Assembly: GCA_947631385.1 (NCBI GenBank)
Contig: CANRLE010000037.1
Location: forward strand, 1-9,951
Direction: 5' to 3'
From: an uncultured Clostridia bacterium
GTDB taxonomy: Bacteria; Bacillota; Clostridia; TANB77; CAG-508
Length of the DNA: 9,951 nucleotides
Under the pieces are notes generated by a model that saw only the letters and a list, made by a program, of their open reading frames with translations, was not told the origin of the DNA and made no database searches. The first letter of the stretch is position 1; each line of letters begins with the position of its first letter. The position numbers and the translations under genes were made by a program. Shown here in pieces: positions 8,517 to 9,951 of this stretch.

Positions 8517-9254
8517 TTATTTGTATTGTGAATAACCATTTTCTTCAATTTCTTTTGCCAAATCTTGTCCACCTGTTTTAACAATTTTTCCATCTACCAA
8601 AACATGTACATAGTCTACATTTAAACTATGCAAAATTTTTGTATTATGGGTAATTATTAAAATAGCATTTTCATCATTTTTAAACATTTCTATTCCTTTT
8701 GAAACTGTTTTAATTGCATCAACATCTAGTCCAGAATCTGTTTCATCTAAAATAGCAAGTTTTGGATTTAACACAAGCATTTGTAAAATTTCATTTTTCT
8801 TTTTTTCTCCACCAGAAAATCCAACATTTAAGCTTCTTTCCATGTTCTTTGGATTCATGTTTAATTCTTTCATATATGTTTCTAGTTCATCTTTGAATTG
8901 AAATACCTTTACTGGTTTCCCTGTGACTTTATTTTTTGCATATTTCAAAAAATTTGTAACAGAAACCCCTGGTATCTCTTCTGGTAATTGAAAAGACATA
9001 AATATTCCCTTTCTAGCAATCTCATCTGTCTTTAGATGAGTAATGTCTTCTCCTTCCAATGTAATACTTCCATTTACTTTTTGATAAGCTGGATTATTTA
9101 AAATGCTATTTGCTGTAGTAGTTTTTCCAGAACCATTTGGTCCCATAATTACATGGATTTCACCTTTTTTTATTTTTAAATTAATTCCTTTTAAAATCTC
9201 TTTATCCTCAGCTTTTACATGTAAATCTTTTATTTCTAATAAATCTTGACTCAT
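8517..9254 (-). CDS. sufC: Fe-S cluster assembly ATPase SufC
   Basis: SufC is a cytosolic ABC-type ATPase. It binds SufB and SufD and uses ATP to drive the shape change that lets the scaffold take iron and sulfur; it is not a transporter. The 245-residue length is normal. Walker A GPNGSGKT is at 38-45, the Q-loop Gln at 89, the signature FSGGEKKK at 146-153, Walker B LAILDETDSGLD at 167-178, and the H-loop His at 203 in IITHN. The GGEKKKNEILQM and DETDSGLDVDA variants are specific to SufC among ABC proteins. The ATG lies 4 nt after the regulator stop, with a GAAAGGAA site (9262-9269), so the two are one transcript. Confidence 0.97.
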   Translation of the reverse strand: MSQDLLEIKDLHVKAEDKEILKGINLKIKKGEIHVIMGPNGSGKTTTANSILNNPAYQKVNGSITLEGEDITHLKTDEIARKGIFMSFQLPEEIPGVSVTNFLKYAKNKVTGKPVKVFQFKDELETYMKELNMNPKNMERSLNVGFSGGEKKKNEILQMLVLNPKLAILDETDSGLDVDAIKTVSKGIEMFKNDENAILIITHNTKILHSLNVDYVHVLVDGKIVKTGGQDLAKEIEENGYSQYK

Positions 9255-9258
9255 TCTT

Positions 9259-9708
9259 CTATTCCTTTCTTACTGTTCTTCTTGCACAACTTCTACATTT
9301 TTCCTTATTAATATCGTAGTCACAGTCCAAACTACTTAATCCTAAAACTTGATGTACATATTTTGCCAATTTATTGACAGTTTCATCCGTTATTGAAGAT
9401 TTTATTTTTTCTGCTTCTTTTTCCGCTTTGTCTTCAGGTAAATTTAATACATCCTTCAAAAACAAATAAACAATATCATAAGCTTCTAATATCTTTTTAG
9501 CTAAATCTTTTCCTTCTTCTGTCAGCTCAATAGTTCCATATGATTCATAATATACTAAACCATGGTCTTTTAGATTATATATTGCTTTATTTACACTTGG
9601 TTTTGTGCAATTCATTTTTTGTGCAATATCTGTCACTCTTATATTTCCATTTTTCTTTTGTAAAATATACATATTTTTCAAATATTCTTCTAATGATTTC
9701 GATATCAT
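9259..9708 (-). CDS. DtxR/MntR-like winged-helix regulator with C-terminal cysteine cluster, putative suf repressor
   Basis: The 149-residue protein has the DtxR/MntR N-terminal pattern: SLEEYLKNMYIL (5-16), a winged helix RVTDIAQKMNCTKPSVNKAIYNL (24-46), the wing YYESYGTIELTEEGKDLA (53-70), then a helical dimerisation region; it lacks the SH3-like domain of DtxR. Aligned by eye to B. subtilis MntR, the metal ligands Asp8, Glu11, His77, Glu99, Glu102 and His103 become Glu8, Lys11, Tyr77, Glu100, Lys103 and Ser104, so the classical metal site looks lost. Instead the C-terminus carries Cys129-x8-Cys138-x2-Cys141, plus Cys34 in the recognition region and His119. As first gene of the suf operon, 4 nt from sufC, with palindromes over its promoter, it probably autoregulates and controls suf. 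Sensing of Fe-S or metal through the Cys cluster is inference. The start has an AAAAGGAG site (9716-9723) 7 nt upstream. Confidence 0.85.
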   Translation of the reverse strand: MISKSLEEYLKNMYILQKKNGNIRVTDIAQKMNCTKPSVNKAIYNLKDHGLVYYESYGTIELTEEGKDLAKKILEAYDIVYLFLKDVLNLPEDKAEKEAEKIKSSITDETVNKLAKYVHQVLGLSSLDCDYDINKEKCRSCARRTVRKE

Positions 9709-9724
9709 ACTTTTTCTCCTTTTT

Positions 9725-9740
9725 GTTAACCACGGCTAAC
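9725..9740. promoter_or_regulatory. proximal candidate operator palindrome
   Basis: The 16-bp imperfect palindrome GTTAACCACGGCTAAC (plus strand) has 7-bp arms matching at 6 of 7 positions around a CG centre as drawn. It lies directly downstream of the -10 (9741-9746) and covers the predicted transcription start near 9734. Its minus-strand half GTTAGCC also occurs in the DtxR/IdeR box consensus. It resembles the second site at 9761-9776 (11 of 16 positions identical). Confidence 0.6.
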
Positions 9741-9769
9741 ATTATATTACAATGTCATTTGTTTGTCAA
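9741..9769 (-). promoter_or_regulatory. consensus sigma-A promoter of the regulator-suf-mnmA-fmt operon
   Basis: The minus strand has a perfect -35 TTGACA (9764-9769), a 17-bp spacer, and a perfect -10 TATAAT (9741-9746). The expected start near 9734 leaves a leader of about 26 nt, too short for a riboswitch. A promoter this strong in an operon whose product must be tuned implies repression, fitting the two overlapping palindromes. Confidence 0.92.
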
Positions 9770-9776
9770 GACTAAC
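9761..9776. promoter_or_regulatory. distal candidate operator palindrome over the -35
   Basis: The 16-bp imperfect palindrome GTTTGTCAAGACTAAC (plus strand) has arms matching at 6 of 7 positions. It completely covers the -35 box. Its centre is 36 bp from that of the palindrome at 9725-9740. Two like sites bracketing a promoter are the usual layout for a dimeric repressor. Confidence 0.55.
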
Positions 9777-9780
9777 AATA

Positions 9781-9841
9781 AAAAAGAAAGAGAAAAAGAG
9801 AAGGCGAAATCGGGGACGGCCCCAAAATCCTCTTTCTCTTT
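9781..9841 (-). terminator. long terminator hairpin after the right-edge gene, containing REP-like copy B
   Basis: On the minus strand an outer 9-bp stem (9833-9841 with 9787-9795, TTTCTCTTT/AAAGAGAAA), two small bulges, and an inner GGGG/CCCC stem (9820-9823 with 9812-9815) form an extended imperfect hairpin followed by TTTTTATT. It begins about 17 nt past the stop of the gene leaving the right edge, and ends immediately before the suf operators, insulating the suf promoter from upstream transcription. Confidence 0.65.
9804..9830. repeat. REP-like repeat, copy B
   Basis: The plus strand shares GCGAAAT (9804-9810), GGGACGGCCCCA (9813-9824) and AATCC (9826-9830) with the element at 4771-4805, in the same orientation. 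It lacks the GGATTTT left arm of copy A; here flanking AG-rich and CT-rich tracts form the outer stem instead. Both copies lie between genes. Confidence 0.6.
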
Positions 9842-9858
9842 TCTCCTTTTTCTATGCC

Positions 9859-9951
9859 TTATTCACTATCTAAATTTAAATATAAAGCTGGGCGAAATCC
9901 AGTGCTGTCAGCAGTATACGGATAGGTGTTGGAACGGAGAGAAGCTGGATA
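9859..9951 (-). CDS. C-terminal fragment of a protein with a GFRPALYL-type ending (DUF6273-like)
   Basis: The last 30 codons of a minus-strand gene that enters from beyond the right edge. The stop is TAA at 9859-9861. The readable end includes YPYTADSTGFRPALYLNLD. The 'G-[FV]-RPAL-[YW]' ending is typical of DUF6273-like domains found in many clostridial surface or secreted proteins. Neither its start nor its other domains are visible, so function is open. The reading is supported by the terminator hairpin that follows at the expected distance. Confidence 0.6.
   Translation of the reverse strand, partial: YPASLRSNTYPYTADSTGFRPALYLNLDSE

Noticed and set aside
8498..8593. Longer SufB start at 8593, giving 498 residues
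   Set aside because: It overlaps sufC by 77 nt, adds 32 Lys-rich residues not seen in the family, and lacks a good ribosome site; the ATG at 8497 has one and gives the family length.
9850..9951. Structured RNA or riboswitch at the right edge
   Set aside because: The less AT-rich stretch reads cleanly on the minus strand as a protein end with the GFRPALYL motif, and no riboswitch core was recognised.

Overview
The window is very AT-rich and uses the standard bacterial code, with TAA, TAG and TGA all serving as stops. Its genes have strong AAGGAGG-type ribosome binding sites. Together with a SUF system built on SufU (not SufE or IscU), this points to a low-GC Firmicute, most likely an uncultured clostridial lineage of the host-associated type. 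No genus can be named from this sequence.

Layout from left to right. (1) Positions 1-1079, plus strand: the 3' part of a large U32-family 'peptidase' gene, related to the RlhA/TrhP RNA-hydroxylation proteins. It is broken by one extra base near 776. (2) Positions 1092-1127: a hairpin shared by two convergent genes. (3) Positions 1134-2180, minus strand: a single-gene unit with its own promoter. It encodes a chimera of a pilin-like membrane N-terminus, a charged coiled coil, and a histidine-rich phage tail-collar/fibre C-terminus. (4) Positions 2291-9776, minus strand: one long operon. Its order of transcription is a DtxR/MntR-like regulator, sufC, sufB, sufD, sufS, a short hairpin repeat, sufU, mnmA and fmt. 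It starts at a textbook promoter (TTGACA, 17 bp, TATAAT) overlapped by two related 16-bp palindromes and ends at a rho-independent terminator touching the fmt stop. (5) Positions 9859-9951, minus strand: the last 30 codons of another gene ending in a GFRPALYL motif, followed by a long terminator hairpin.

The operon joins Fe-S cluster assembly to translation. SufS and SufU mobilise sulfur from cysteine, and SufBCD assembles the cluster. MnmA uses persulfide sulfur to thiolate U34 of tRNA. Fmt formylates initiator Met-tRNA. The tight spacing (gaps of -11 to 19 nt except at sufS-sufU) argues for co-expression, and makes SufS the obvious sulfur donor for MnmA here.

The most interesting point is the regulator. 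It has the DtxR/MntR winged-helix fold signature, but most of the classical metal ligands look replaced (by-eye alignment to MntR), and its C-terminus carries a C-x8-C-x2-C cluster. With paired palindromes over its own promoter, it is a good candidate for an Fe-S-responsive (or otherwise thiol/metal-responsive) repressor of suf in place of IscR or SufR. The pilin/phage-tail chimera is the second notable item. All family assignments were made by reading the sequence; no database search was run.
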